Source: Gnetum montanum | Lineage: Eukaryota; Streptophyta; Gnetopsida; Gnetales; Gnetaceae | Direction: 5' to 3' | Length of the DNA stretch: 64,000 nucleotides | Assembly: GCA_015680685.1 (NCBI GenBank) | Contig: MNCI01000270.1 | Coordinates: 811,321 to 875,320, forward strand | The notes under the pieces: model-generated | Databases searched by the model: none | What the model was told of the DNA's origin: nothing | Seen by the model: only the letters and a program-made list of their open reading frames with translations | In this document: positions 11,776-23,100 of the stretch, in pieces | Position numbering within the stretch: position 1 is the stretch's first letter | How the letters are laid out: every line of letters begins with the position of its first letter | Made by a program: the position numbers and the translations under genes

Positions 11776-12166
11776 TAGCTAGTTTAAGGTCCTGGTACAC
11801 CATGATGTGCTGGATTAGGGTCCCAGCAAACCTCTGTGCTAGTTTAAAGTCCCAAGAGACCATTATGATAGTTTATCATCATAGAGGATGGTGGATGTAC
11901 TGGTTTAAGGTCCCAGCAGACCACTGTGATAGTTTAAAGTCCTAGCAGATTGCTGTGCTGGTTTATCATTATAGCGGACAGTGGATAGGCCAGTTTAATG
12001 TTATAGCAGACGATGTGCTAATTTAAGGTCCTAGAAGATAGTGATTTGCTAGTTTTATGTCATGGTGGACAATCTGTTCTAGTTTATAGTCATAGCAGAC
12101 TGTCTATGCTAGTTTAACATCATAGCAAATGTGCATCATAGCGGATGTGCATGCCAGTTTAGCGTA
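11776..12166. repeat. Hairpin-unit array flanking element B (C-type)
   Basis: About ten units AGTTTA-(GGTC/AGTC/CATC)-N6-(GACC/GACT/GATG), such as GGTC-CCAGCA-GACC at 11909-11922, CATC-ATAGAG-GATG at 11877-11890 and AGTC-ATAGCA-GACT at 12088-12101. The CATC..GATG kind recurs at 30353-30430 on the other side of B, suggesting one array split by B. Confidence 0.75.
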
Positions 12167-13877
12167 TGTACCGCCTAAAATCATCGGTCTTCAGCTTGAA
12201 GGAAACAGAGGCCGTGGGATCGCAGGGTGAGCACAGATGATCCTACCTTTGCCTGAGGGTGAGCTGGAATGCACAAAGGTAGAGTACCTTGGGTGGTCTG
12301 CACGCAGATCAGACAAGGATTTCCCTGAACGTATACTGAAGTGCTACACGCTGGGTTAAGCGTAAACGGCGTGACGAGCGTAAATGAGAGCGTAAACAGT
12401 GTAACAGATGCGGACAGGGCGTAAATGTAAACAAGCGTAAACAGAAAAACATGCAAGAAATTAGCGTAAACTGTAAAAAATGGTATTACAGAGTCAAAAT
12501 ACAGTGCACCGATCTAACGCAGTTGTGATGGAACACAAGGTAGATGAAAAGCCCCGGTGGATGCAGGGATGACTCAGCTGGTTCACATGGTAGGTGGAGC
12601 GTAGAGACTGTGTGCATGGCGTACAGGGCTTTCCAGTGTAAGAGGGTTTTAGCTCTGGTGCGCAGTGTAAATGTCTCTGGTATGCTCTGGGATGTTTGCC
12701 AGCAACCTGGATGAAATGGAAAAGTGGGGTTTTTATACCGGTTGTTACGCTAGACTCGGGTTAGGAGACACGTGGCGCGTTGACTGGGTGCATACAATTT
12801 ACAAATATACAACATATTACATCTGTTGGGCGTATACGCTACATCAGGCCGGCATACACGCTAGGCGTCTATGCTGGACGTGCGGGGCATGTGTGAACTT
12901 GGGTGGAGATGCTATGGATGCTAGGCATACACGCTGAGCGTATACGCCGACAATCGCTGGGCGTATACGTCGGGCGTGTACGCTAATGGTTGCCGACTTG
13001 CTTCAATTCTTGCTCTTTGGTGCTATCTTCATTTTGTCTTTGAAGATTCCATGTTGGGCGTAAACATTTGTTGTACCTGCCGAGCGTACATGTGAGGCGT
13101 GTACGTCGGGCGTGTAAGTTGGCTGTCTACGCTGGGCATATATGCTGTGGATGTCGAGCGTAAACGCTGGGCATATATGCTGGTATTGCATACTTAGTGA
13201 AAACTAAGCGTTTTGATCCCCAAAGTTGCAATGTGTGAGACCAAATGTAGTCGTGGTTGTCCATGGGTCTCAGGGACCTGCTTTTTGCTGGAGAAGTACC
13301 AAGCTCGAAATTTTGTGGTGTTTCATTGGCCCCTCTTTGTTGATGCTTGAAGGAATCGACCCAGGAAGTGTTGACAAAGAAGTGCAAAACATCATAAGCA
13401 ACTTGACATAGACTTTGTTCTTTGCCACTTGACTAGACATCATTGCACCGTGTTTAGTAGTACATGGGATCGAGAAAGGGAAGTTTGTGACTGGTAGGAA
13501 AACGGAGATTGTGGGGATTGATCACTACCCAAGGGATTGCACTTGGGAAATGGGATGTTCGGGTGTGTGGCATGTTGGTCCTTGTCAATATCCATTGTTT
13601 AGTAGACTCAGAATTTAGACATGTGATGTGCGTCCTTTGGCGGAACAAGGCTCTTTGATAGCATTCAAGAGAACTTGTTGGCAAGACCAAAGCCACAGGG
13701 GGATGTGTTACATTATTTGGAGGAACAGGGCCCGCGTTTAATGTTTAGGGGGGCCTATTGGCAGAGAGCCAAAGCCATGCAACTGGATGCTTCTTGACCA
13801 TTTTGGACATGAGTACTTGGTTTTGAGACAACTACCTTCCCACGTGGGGGCTTATATGGGAAGTGTCAAGAGTCTCG
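12167..13877 (-). repeat. 3' LTR of element B (1711 bp)
   Basis: In plus orientation it begins TGTACCGCC and ends GTCTCG, so on the minus strand it runs CGAGAC..GGTACA. The first base has mutated from the TG seen in A. It contains many palindromic GCGTATACGC-type sites (12340-13200) and the TATA box. A single N at 14026, outside the LTR, is flanked by artefact duplicates. Confidence 0.85.
12730..12737 (-). promoter_or_regulatory. LTR TATA box, element B 3' LTR
   Basis: Minus strand TATAAAAA in CCGGTATAAAAACCCC, aligned with the A box at 10394 and with the other B LTR at 29746-29753. Confidence 0.65.
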
Positions 13878-13896
13878 CCCCCCTCTCTTTTTTTTT
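13878..13896 (-). other. Polypurine tract of element B
   Basis: Minus strand AAAAAAAAAGAGAGGGGGG directly before the 3' LTR. This is the plus-strand primer site for reverse transcription, and its position fixes the LTR boundary. Confidence 0.85.
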
Positions 13897-14420
13897 GGAG
13901 GTTTGCATTGATCTTGTACTCATGCTCAGGTTCCAGGCCGTGTGTTGCAACTGATGTAACGTGTTGTAGTGTGCAACCATGTGCTCAAGGTTTTAAATGT
14001 ATTCGGTGTATCGGAGGTTGGTAAANGTGTGCTCAAGGTTTTAAATGTATTCGGTGTATCGGAGGTTGGTAAATAGATAGTGAATATATTGGGAATGGGA
14101 ATGTACTAGTGAAGGGTTTGATTTAGTCCCACCATGTGTGTTGTGAACATTATCCCATCTTGCTACTTGCGATGAGATGCATTCTTGTGCGAAAACCTCA
14201 GGGTGTCATCCTGCAAACATAACTCCAAGGAGACAAGAAAACCATGGGTGAATAAGCGAGCTCATATTTGAATGGTTGTAGATGGAACAAAAATACTGGA
14301 GGAGATTCTGAGCATTGTGTATGAATGTCGGCGATGTTGATGAGATTGTGTGCCGGTGAGCAATGCAATGATTCTGATGAATGAGTGTGGCTGTGGAGTG
14401 AAGAGCTGGAGATAAACGTG
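13897..14420 (-). other. 3' non-coding region of element B
   Basis: Matches 8756-9247 of A in reverse. No gene seen. The N at 14026 is flanked by two identical copies of about 45 bases and is probably an assembly join. Confidence 0.6.
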
Positions 14421-15172
14421 CCAGTTTATAGTCTTAGTGGACTATCATGGGTTAGTTTTATGTCGTAAACCTGTGGACATTGCCCGTTTAGCATCGTGGC
14501 GGACGTTACATTGCCAGTTTCGAGTCTTAGCGGACCATGCAGAGGTAAGCTAGTTTATAGTCTTAGTGGACTTTGATGGTTGTGACGGTGGCAGTTTACT
14601 GTCATGCCGGATGGGTGCTAGTTTATCGTCATTGCAAACAATGTGGGATATCAGTTTATTTTCGTGATGCCAGGACAGTTGTGGTGTCAGTTTTAAATCA
14701 TAACCTAGGACTGTTCTGTGGTATCAGTTTACCATCACAATTCCAGGATGAGCTATGGTATCAGTTTATAGTTGTGATTCCAGGACTTGTTGTGGTATCA
14801 GTTTATAGTCGTGATTCCAGGACTTGTTGTGGTATCAGTTTATAGTCATGATTCCAGGACTTACTATGGTATCAGTTTATAGTCATGATTCCAGGACTTA
14901 CTGTGGTATCAGTTTATAGTCGTGATTCCAGGACTTACTGTGGTATCAGTTTATAGTCGTGATTCCAAGACTTGTTGTGGTATCAGTTTATAGTTGTGAT
15001 TCTAGGACTTGCTGTGGTATCATTTTATAGTCATGATTCCAGGACTTGTTGTGGTATCAGTTTATAGTCATGATTCCAGGACTTGTTGTGGTATCAGTTT
15101 ATAGTCATGATTCCAGGACTTGTTGTGGTATCAATTTATAGTCATGATTCTAGGACTTGCACGTACCTGAGC
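14421..15172. repeat. Hairpin-unit array with 37-bp tandem repeat (B)
   Basis: The first part has variable units (AGTC-TTAGTG-GACT at 14430-14443 and others). From about 14740 to 15165 there are about twelve copies of a regular 37-bp unit containing TTTATAGTCATGATTCCAGG, with AGTC-N10-GACT as hairpin arms. Copies differ at a few positions (CATGATT/CGTGATT/TGTGATT). Lies between the integrase stop and the 3' non-coding region. Confidence 0.85.
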
Positions 15173-15178
15173 TTGTAC

Positions 15179-18100
15179 TTAAACATAAAACATTTTTAGG
15201 TACAAGTGATTGGTTAGATTGGCAAGCTCGTTTCCTTCCATGTCAGCTAGCTTGAATGCTCCATTGTCAAATGCTTTAGTGACCATGTAAGGTCCTTCCC
15301 AGTTAGCTGAGAATTTGTCCGGGTGTTCCCGAACAGCTTTAAGCACAAGGTCACATTCTTTGATAGGGCACTTGTTGATGTTATGCCGATGTCGTTGCCA
15401 TTGTTGTTTTTGGTACCATTCTATTTGGTTGAGTGCGCGTATGCATTTCTCTTCCACCGAGTCCAGGTCGATGATGCGCAGATCATTGTTCTGCCCATCG
15501 TTAAGGAGTCCAGAGAGAGTGATCCTTAAAGATGGTACCTATAATTCCAAAGGTAAAATAGCTTCTGAACCGTAAACCAGACTATATGGTGTTTTACCTA
15601 TTGACGTTCGGTGCATAGTACGGTATGCCCACAATGCATATACCAATTGCTCGTGCCATTTTCTTTTGCTCTGGGTAAGCATTTTCTTAAGTATTGCAAT
15701 AATTATCTTGTTTGTTGCTTTCGCTTGTCCATTGCTCTGAGGATAGTAAGGGGATGAGAACGAGTGTTTGATCCCCAGACTATCACAAAAGGTTTGGGTT
15801 TCGTCATTGCTAAATTGTGGGTTGTTATTAGTGATGATTGTCATGGGAATGCCGAAACAGGTTACAATGTTTTCGAGGATGAAATTCCATACATGTTTAG
15901 ATGTAGTTTTTCAAAGTGGAGCAACCTCTACCCACTTCGTAAAATATTCAATTGCGGTTATTATGAAACTATGCCCTATAGAAGCTGAGGGTGTTATTGG
16001 GCCGATAAGGTCCAATCCCCACTTTTGAAAGGGCCATGTGATTTGCGTTGTATCAAACTCATTTGGCAGGACATGTATTAGATTACTATGTTTTTGGCAA
16101 GTGCTACATGTTTTAACCTTAGAGAGACAGTCATACTCCATGTGCGGCCAATAGTAGCCTAAGTTTCTGATTTTCATTGCCATGGCTTTTGGCGCTATGT
16201 GTTCTCTGCATAGTCCCTCATGTACCTGATCGACAATGGTTTGGGCATCGATACTATTGATGCATGTTAGCAATATGCCTTCGTAGGATCAACGACACAG
16301 TGTGTCCCCTACCAGGGTATACTACTTAGAATTTTTGTGCACTGCGTCTTTCTGTGCATTTGTTAGATGTCGTGGTGTTTCGCCGCGTAGAAGGTATTCT
16401 TTTATGTCATCATACCATTTTACCGCGTGTGTTGTACTAACATATGCGATTGGAAACGTGTCAGGAGTATCGGTTATCAATTTGGCACAATTGATTACAG
16501 AGATTGGCAATGCGTGGAACATGTCTGGAAATATGTTTAATGCTAATGTGGCTAACGCGTCTGCGATGGTGTTATCATTTCTAGAAACGTGCTACACATC
16601 GATGTTTTCGAATTGCCTCATTAGGTGTTTTGCCAAGTCGCAGTATGGTTGTAAGTGTTGGGCTTTACATGTATAGACATCTGTGACTTGGTTTAGGACT
16701 AGTTGTGAGTCTCTTCTGACTATGAGCCATGTGATGTCTGAAGCCAGTGCTGCCGCGAGGCCTCTAAGGAGACCTTCATACTCTACTATGTTGTTCGTAC
16801 AATGAAAATTGAAACGATAAGCAAAGGGTCGGATCTCCCCAGAGGGATAGGTGATGACAGTAGCTACACTTCCTCCTCGAGAGGTGTATGCTCCGTCAAA
16901 GTTTAGGATGCCATCATAGTCGTTGGGCACTGTATCTATAGCGCTTATATTCTCATCCGAGAATTCTGGCTCTATAGTTGCTTGATCACGTGTTGGTGAT
17001 GTGGCCATCTGGTTTGCTATGGCTTGACCCTTGACTGATGATTGCGCTACATAGTACAGGTCAAACTCAGCTATCATGGCTTTCCACCAGGCTATTCGAC
17101 TTGTTTCGTAAATGTTCCTTGTTATGGCTCTTAGTACATTGTCCTTGAAAATTATGTACACCTGGTTACGAAAGAGGTAATGTCACCATTTTCTTAAGGA
17201 AAAGACCAAAGCTAAACATGCCTTCTCTACATCATTGTACCTTTTCTCGTGGGCAACTAATGCATGGCTCAAGTAATATACAGGGACTTTGGTTCCGTCA
17301 TCTTGTTTCTGGCAAAGCATGGACGCAATTGATGATTCCGAAGTGGTAAGGTAGATGTAAAATGGTTTATCATTTTTGGGCAGGTAAACCGTGGGCAGTC
17401 GGGCAAGTGCTATTTTGATGTTCTTGAATGCTTCTTGGCACTACGGAGTCCATTCAAAATGGACGTTTTTGCGTAACAGGTGGTTCATGATTTTAGTTTG
17501 TCCGTTAGTTTTTCTATGAAGCGCCTGATAAACTGCAATCTACCTTGTAGACCTCGAAGTTTGGTAAGGTTGCCTGGTGGTTTCAGGTTTGTTATGGCCT
17601 TAACCTTATCGGGGTCTACCCGTATTCCTACTTCTAATGCTATCAATCCAATCATTTTGCATGTTTTGACACCGAAGACGCACTTTTTCAGATTAAGTCT
17701 TAGTTCATACTTTAAACAATGCTTTAAGACTAAGTCAAGGTCTTGTACATGTTGTTCTTCCATTTTTGATTTAACTACAATGTCATCCACATAATCGTTG
17801 AGCGATCATAGCATGTAATCACTAAAGATAAATGTCATCACTCTTTGATACGTGGCTCTAGCGTTCTTGAGACCAAAAGGCATCATTATATAGCAAAAGG
17901 TTCCCCATGGTGTCATAAAGGTTGTCCTAAGTTGATGTTCCGGGTTGATACATATTTGATTGTATCCTGAGAAGCCATCTATAAAAGACAATAAGGCGTG
18001 CCCAACAGTTGGGTCAACAAGTTGATCTATCCTTGGTAGAGGAAAATCATCTTTTATGGTTGCTACATTTAAATCTCGGAAGTCAATACACAAACGAATG

Positions 18101-18654
18101 CTTCCATTCTTCTTTGGAACAATTACCATGTTGGACACCCACTCGGCGTAATCAACAGCCCGAATGAAACCAGCTTGATAAAGCTTGGTGATCTCATTGC
18201 AAACTGCCAATGCCACCTCGATCTTAACCTTTTGTGCCTTTTGTTTTACTGGTCTCAATTTCGAATCAAGAAATATGTTGTGTTAGAAAATTCTAGGGTC
18301 TAACCCGGGCATGTCCGTATAGGACCAAGAGAAGGATTTCATATTTTCCCTAAGCACATTCTCGATGTCTTTGGCCAAGCGTGGTTGTAATAGCATGCTT
18401 AATTTTAATACTTTGATTTCCCCATCAGGCATGGTAATGGGGGTTTCGGCCAATGGGTCTTTGGTGATATTCTTAGCTTCTATGTCCAGGAATTTTGTCA
18501 TGCCTTCATAATCGTTTGTTGTTTGCTATGTTGAGGCTATGACTACGTCATCCATTGGTGAACTCAATTTGATGAAATTTATGTTAATGTCTTGTGCAAT
18601 TTTTCCATACGGTCCGTCAATGATTAACGGTGCGGTTAAATGTTGGCAGTCCAT
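15179..18654 (-). pseudogene. pol: Ty3/gypsy pol: RT, RNase H, second RNase H, integrase (element B)
   Basis: Own ATG at 18654 (MDCQHLTAPLIIDGPYGK), end at 15179. RT blocks include VPKKNGSIRLCIDFRDLN, FMTPWGTFCYIMMPFG and DYVDDIVVKSK (17770-17790). The first RNase H (about 17480-17160) is weakly conserved. The second RNase H has NFDGAYTSRGG, NNIVEYEGLLRGL and VRRDSQ (about 16900-16690), where GDS has become RDS. Integrase has CSTCQKH, WGLDLIGPI, and TNNNPQF where TDNGPQF is expected, so the second catalytic Asp is lost. WEGPYMV is the GPY/F module. Stops include a TGA in KW*HYLF at the same site as in A. Polymerase for element replication in the virus-like particle; this copy is dead. Confidence 0.93.
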
Positions 18655-18665
18655 TGAGCTTGCTC

Positions 18666-18690
18666 CTGCCAATAAACAGAGAGTTGAATA
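18666..18690 (-). promoter_or_regulatory. 3' splice site before RT ATG (B)
   Basis: Minus strand: a pyrimidine run then CTCTCTGTTTATTGGCAG|GAGC, with the AG at 18667-18666, and the RT ATG 12 bases later. Fits an intron spanning the PR-RT interval, as described for Ogre elements. The donor was not identified. Confidence 0.6.
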
Positions 18691-18754
18691 AGAGAAAGGG
18701 GAAACGTTCTATGCCTTCTGGTAATTTTAAACTATGTGTATATGCATAATGGTG

Positions 18755-18945
18755 GATTATCGTCACACCAGGACGTACGGCAGTTTAGGGCCATACCGGG
18801 CCGTAAGTGGCAATTTAGGGCTATACCGAGCCGTCACTGGGTTGGGAAATGGCAGTTTAAGGCCATACCGGGCCTTAGGCAGAAGTTTAACACCTTACCA
18901 AGCATTAAGTGGCAGTTTAATGCCTTACTGGGCGTTAACATCTAG
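18755..18945. repeat. Hairpin-unit array between RT and antisense promoter (B)
   Basis: Units CAGTTTA-GGGCC-ATACC-GGGCC. One unit has GGCT-ATACCG-AGCC at 18819-18832, where both arms changed together. The first unit is CGTC-N7-GACG. Confidence 0.8.
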
Positions 18946-19104
18946 AATGGGGTCCACGGGAGAACCAGGACGTAATAATCTTTATTTTTAATAATTTTTA
19001 CATTATTTTTGGGCAAATTTTAGCAAAAAATAAGTTAAAAGGGCACCAAATGGTAAAAAGGTGGAATGACGGTGTAAACGGAGACATCAGCATCAGCGGA
19101 GCGC

Positions 19105-19113
19105 TATATAAAG
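19105..19113 (+). promoter_or_regulatory. TATA box of antisense gene, element B
   Basis: GCGCTATATAAAGAAGGGG, 254 bases before the ATG at 19359. Same motif and setting as in A. Confidence 0.65.
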
Positions 19114-19139
19114 AAGGGGGGGTTTCATTTGTTTCTTAC

Positions 19140-20165
19140 TTTGAATCGTGAGCGTGAGTGACAGAGCGTAAACTATGAAAGAGTAAGCGTAAGCGTAAAC
19201 TTGCTCGTGAGTGTAGACGCCGAAGCGTAATCCTTAGTGTAGATGCTCGACACTAAACCCCAGCGTAGACGCCCAACACTAAACCCCAGCGTAGACACAA
19301 AGTGTAGCATTTTCAGGCGCCAACGTAAACTTCTGCAATCAGCGTAAAGGAGGCCGAGATGGGCAAGGGAAAAGAAGTGTAAGGCCAGGGGAGGAAGGGT
19401 CCCAACTTAACCTTTGTAGAGGAGACTGAAGCCATGCTGCAGGGCCTACCCAGGCCAAAGATCTCGTCGTGGCCTGTGACATCCCACAGGTAGGTTCCGA
19501 TCCCTGCCTCTGTCATTATTTTTTTCTTCTCTTTTTCAGCATAGACAGTGTCGGCGTATACACCGAGCGTAGAGGGTTTTTCGTCACAAGGGATTTTTGG
19601 CATATACGCTGAGTGTAACTTCATAGCATAGGCTGTCGGGTTAGCGTAGATTGTCAGGGCGTAATCAGATTTATCAACATAAGCATTTTTCCTGCACTAT
19701 TATGTCAGTGTAAGCCACGGTGTCATGAGTTCTCTATGCGCGAAATTGTCAGCGTGATTTGTTTGTTTTATCAGCGTAAATTCTGTTTATTATGATGGCG
19801 TATACACCGAGGGTTTGTTCAGCATATACGCTGTGTGTGTGTAGTTATTTTTTTTTATGGCGTAGACTTGCTTTCCATGTTTCTGGCATAAACTTGAGTG
19901 TTCCGTGCCAACGTTGACTGGTTACGCTAAAAGCGAGCTTGGGCGTATACACCTAGGGTTTCTTGGGCATATATGCTGATCGCGAGAGGTTCAGGCAACA
20001 ACATGAAATAGTTCATTGTCGGCATATACGCAAAGTTAGGAAGCGTATACGTTCAATGTACAGCGTATACACTGAGTTTAAGCAGCGTATCACGCTAAGT
20101 GTAAATAATTTCGCCAGCGTATACGCTGGTTTATGCAGCGTATATGCTGAATGTAAATAGTTAAA
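19140..20165. repeat. Palindrome swarm in antisense leader and intron 1 (B)
   Basis: Many GCGTATACGC variants and half-sites, exact AGCGTATACGCT at 20116-20127. They occupy the leader (19140-19340) and nearly all of intron 1 (19490-20160), but not exon 1 or exon 2. Confidence 0.85.
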
Positions 20166-23100
20166 AAAATTTTAGATTTTGAATGTTGATTTATGATGTA
20201 AACTTTCACTTTTCGGGCTATTTTATGGTAACGTCATGATTGGTTGCAGGGACAGTAAGCACTTCCTCCTTGTTGTTGAGCTTGTCGAGGTCTTGGCATG
20301 GGTTGGCCCCGTTGAGGCTGGGGAGGCTTCCCCGGATCTAACCGTGGATGACGACGGGGTTTGGTTCAGGGAAGGTGCATGTGAATTTCTAACCTTCCTG
20401 TTAGAGAATTTCGAGGTAGCCATCTGGTCGAACTTTAGCGAGGTGATCGCACGTAGCGTGCTTGATGCAATACTACCGGGAGCTACAGAGGGTGTCATGG
20501 TCTTCATAGAAGACATTGACAAGGGGCCATTTGTTAATGAGGATGGTACTACTTGCGGGCCCAAGTCAACATGCCTGTTAACATGTGTGTGGGCACTATT
20601 GCCACGAAGGTTAGACTACCTTAACAATACTTTGTTCATAGCTGCCCGTGCGCACACAATATTCCAGAATCCTCCAGGCACAGTGTACCGAGTGGACAGG
20701 TAGGACTATTTAATTTTATTGTTTTCCTTTCACCGTCTAGTGTTTGTTTCTTGTTTTGACATATATTTGTTTATAGACCAAAGACCAACTTGGAGGAGAC
20801 ATGCATTGAGGATGAAGGACTAGCTCTTGCTCACACTGCCCTGGAGGCATTCATGATGGGCCCTACCCTTCATGGGATCGTACTGGGTCAAACGAAGGGA
20901 GCGATCATCCATTTTCATAAGCAGTTCTCTAGAGCATTTGCAATGTGCAAAACTCCTGGGTGGCTTCATGAAGACTAGTCGGACAATGGGCCAGTCTTTC
21001 CTTGTGACTTTGGCAGCACATCTAAATCCACCACTAACGGTAAGTGGTAACATTTCCTAGATGTGTTAGTGGGTTTGTCCAACTGTTTTGAGTTACGCTG
21101 ATACGACCATTTTAAATTTCTTTTACAGTTGATGCACCTCCTAGTGAGGATCCGGTGACAACTGGACAAACCGAGACTACCTTGTCAATGAAGTTTAGGG
21201 GATGACTAAGGCTCAGAAGTGGCTGCGTAGTCACGCTCCTCCATCCATTGTTCGTTGCCTGGATGACACCGGCCTCATGGAGATTTTTATGACCCCGAGT
21301 CCTGACGTGTCCATAGGGGAGATGATTGGAATCGTGGATTCTTTTAATGAGTCTGTCTCATACTACAGCACCTGGATTAAGGGTCTCAAGGTAGTCTTTC
21401 ATCTGTCACTCGAGTTCTTTTCAAACTTATTTGGCATACCAGCAAATGGCTTGAATGTAGTATTAGACAGAGCTCATAAAGAGCTCCAGATGATCTGTGA
21501 GTTGGAAGATTGGCTAGGCATGGCCAAGGGTGCCAAGGGATTCCCGATGCAGGGGAAGGAAAAAGTTGTGGAAGTGAATGAATTATATCCCCTGTTCAGA
21601 GCACGGGTATTCCCTAAAACTCTTTCTCAGGTGAAGTGTCTTGGGGTTGAGGTTGTTCGTGTCATGCAAACTATCTTGGAAACGGGCATGCAATATAACT
21701 AGGCATGATTTTTGTTGTCGGGCATGCACAAGGAGATAGTGCGGTTTCATTCGATTGTCGAGACGTAATCCCACTTCACCTTTGTGTTCTTCGTTGGTTA
21801 TCTTCGTCGTTTTGCCAAGTTCCTAATAGTCTGTGCAGACCACAAGTTTGTTCTGTGGGATTGGGATCAACTATCCTGCCCGTGGATCAATCACTTGTTT
21901 GAGATAGCTAAATCCCAAGATGCACCTGAAGGCATTGATGAATCCGTTTCTATTACTATAGGGGGATCATCTGATGCTTCAATCCACACACGTGATAGTT
22001 TGGGATTGGATCCAGACGATGTACCCTACACTGCTAGAAGGGCAGAACAGGTCATCAAGGAGACTGTTGGCCAAGCCAAGTCCAAGCTAAAAAGGCCTGA
22101 ACGCACGACTGAGGAAGTCTCGGATGTGAGCCAGCCACGCATGAAGCGCATACGCTTCAAGATGCCTGGTAAGCGAACCTCACCTGCTTATTGCTTTATC
22201 GTTTTCATTTTGTTTATAACTTTTACTTCAATTGCTTATGTGTTCTTGGCTTGATTTTAAAAACAGTGAGGAAATAGGCCTTAGAGACTATCACCGAGGA
22301 GGAGGAGACCAACACGAAGAAGAATAACAAGGAGGAAAACACGGAGAAGAGCCAGGGGGTGGGACAGAGGAGTTAAAGGAAAATACCACCGAAATCGAAC
22401 CGTTGGACGATCAGGATGCCATCAACCAAATGTTCAGTAGCTTCTTTAAGGGAAATCTGGATTTGGGCAACCCCCCAGAGGGTGACAAGGATCATGGTAC
22501 ATTTTCCCTTTTATTTCGTTTTGAATTGCTTGATCAATTGTCAATCCTATGATATTTTATTTTCATGTTTTTATCTTGTCCAAATGAAGGCAGCAAGACC
22601 AGGACAATGCGGTTGGATGTACCCATGAAGACGGTTCCCCTAGAGAGGACCGCTGAGGTTAGTTCATCCCGTACCCATAAGCCATTTACTTGGTTTGAAA
22701 TGCCAAGTAAGATGGATTTTGTGGCTGCGATCACGGAGGAAGTTGTTGAACGGATCCAGGAGGCCCACCCTGATATAGGTATAAATCATTCAGAGGTTTG
22801 GAGTTTTGCATCTTGTTTATATTATCTTAACATTTGTATTTTTAGAGTGGGTAGGCGCTAAATTGAAATGGGATCCCTCTGAAAGCATTAGCATAGAAAG
22901 TTTAACCACACTTTCCCTAGAAGTGGAACAGGTGCCAAGGCCTATTTACGAGGGAGTTGCAGAAGGCTTTGTGCACAACGCTAAGTCATTATGGACCTGT
23001 AGGCGTTCCAGTGAGTAGTTGTGGCTACAGATTCAGGCAAAAGAAAAGGAAGTCTTTGAATTATCAGTGGAATGTGATGATCTAAAGGCTCGGTATGTGT

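Noticed and set aside
14740-15165. Satellite or centromeric array
   Set aside because: Only about 12 units of 37 bp, embedded between integrase and the 3' end of one element, with relatives in A.
20236-20703. An ATG start at 20236 for a stand-alone HAD protein
   Set aside because: This ATG lies in intron 1; the AG at 20248-20249 joins in phase with exon 1, whose ATG is conserved in A.
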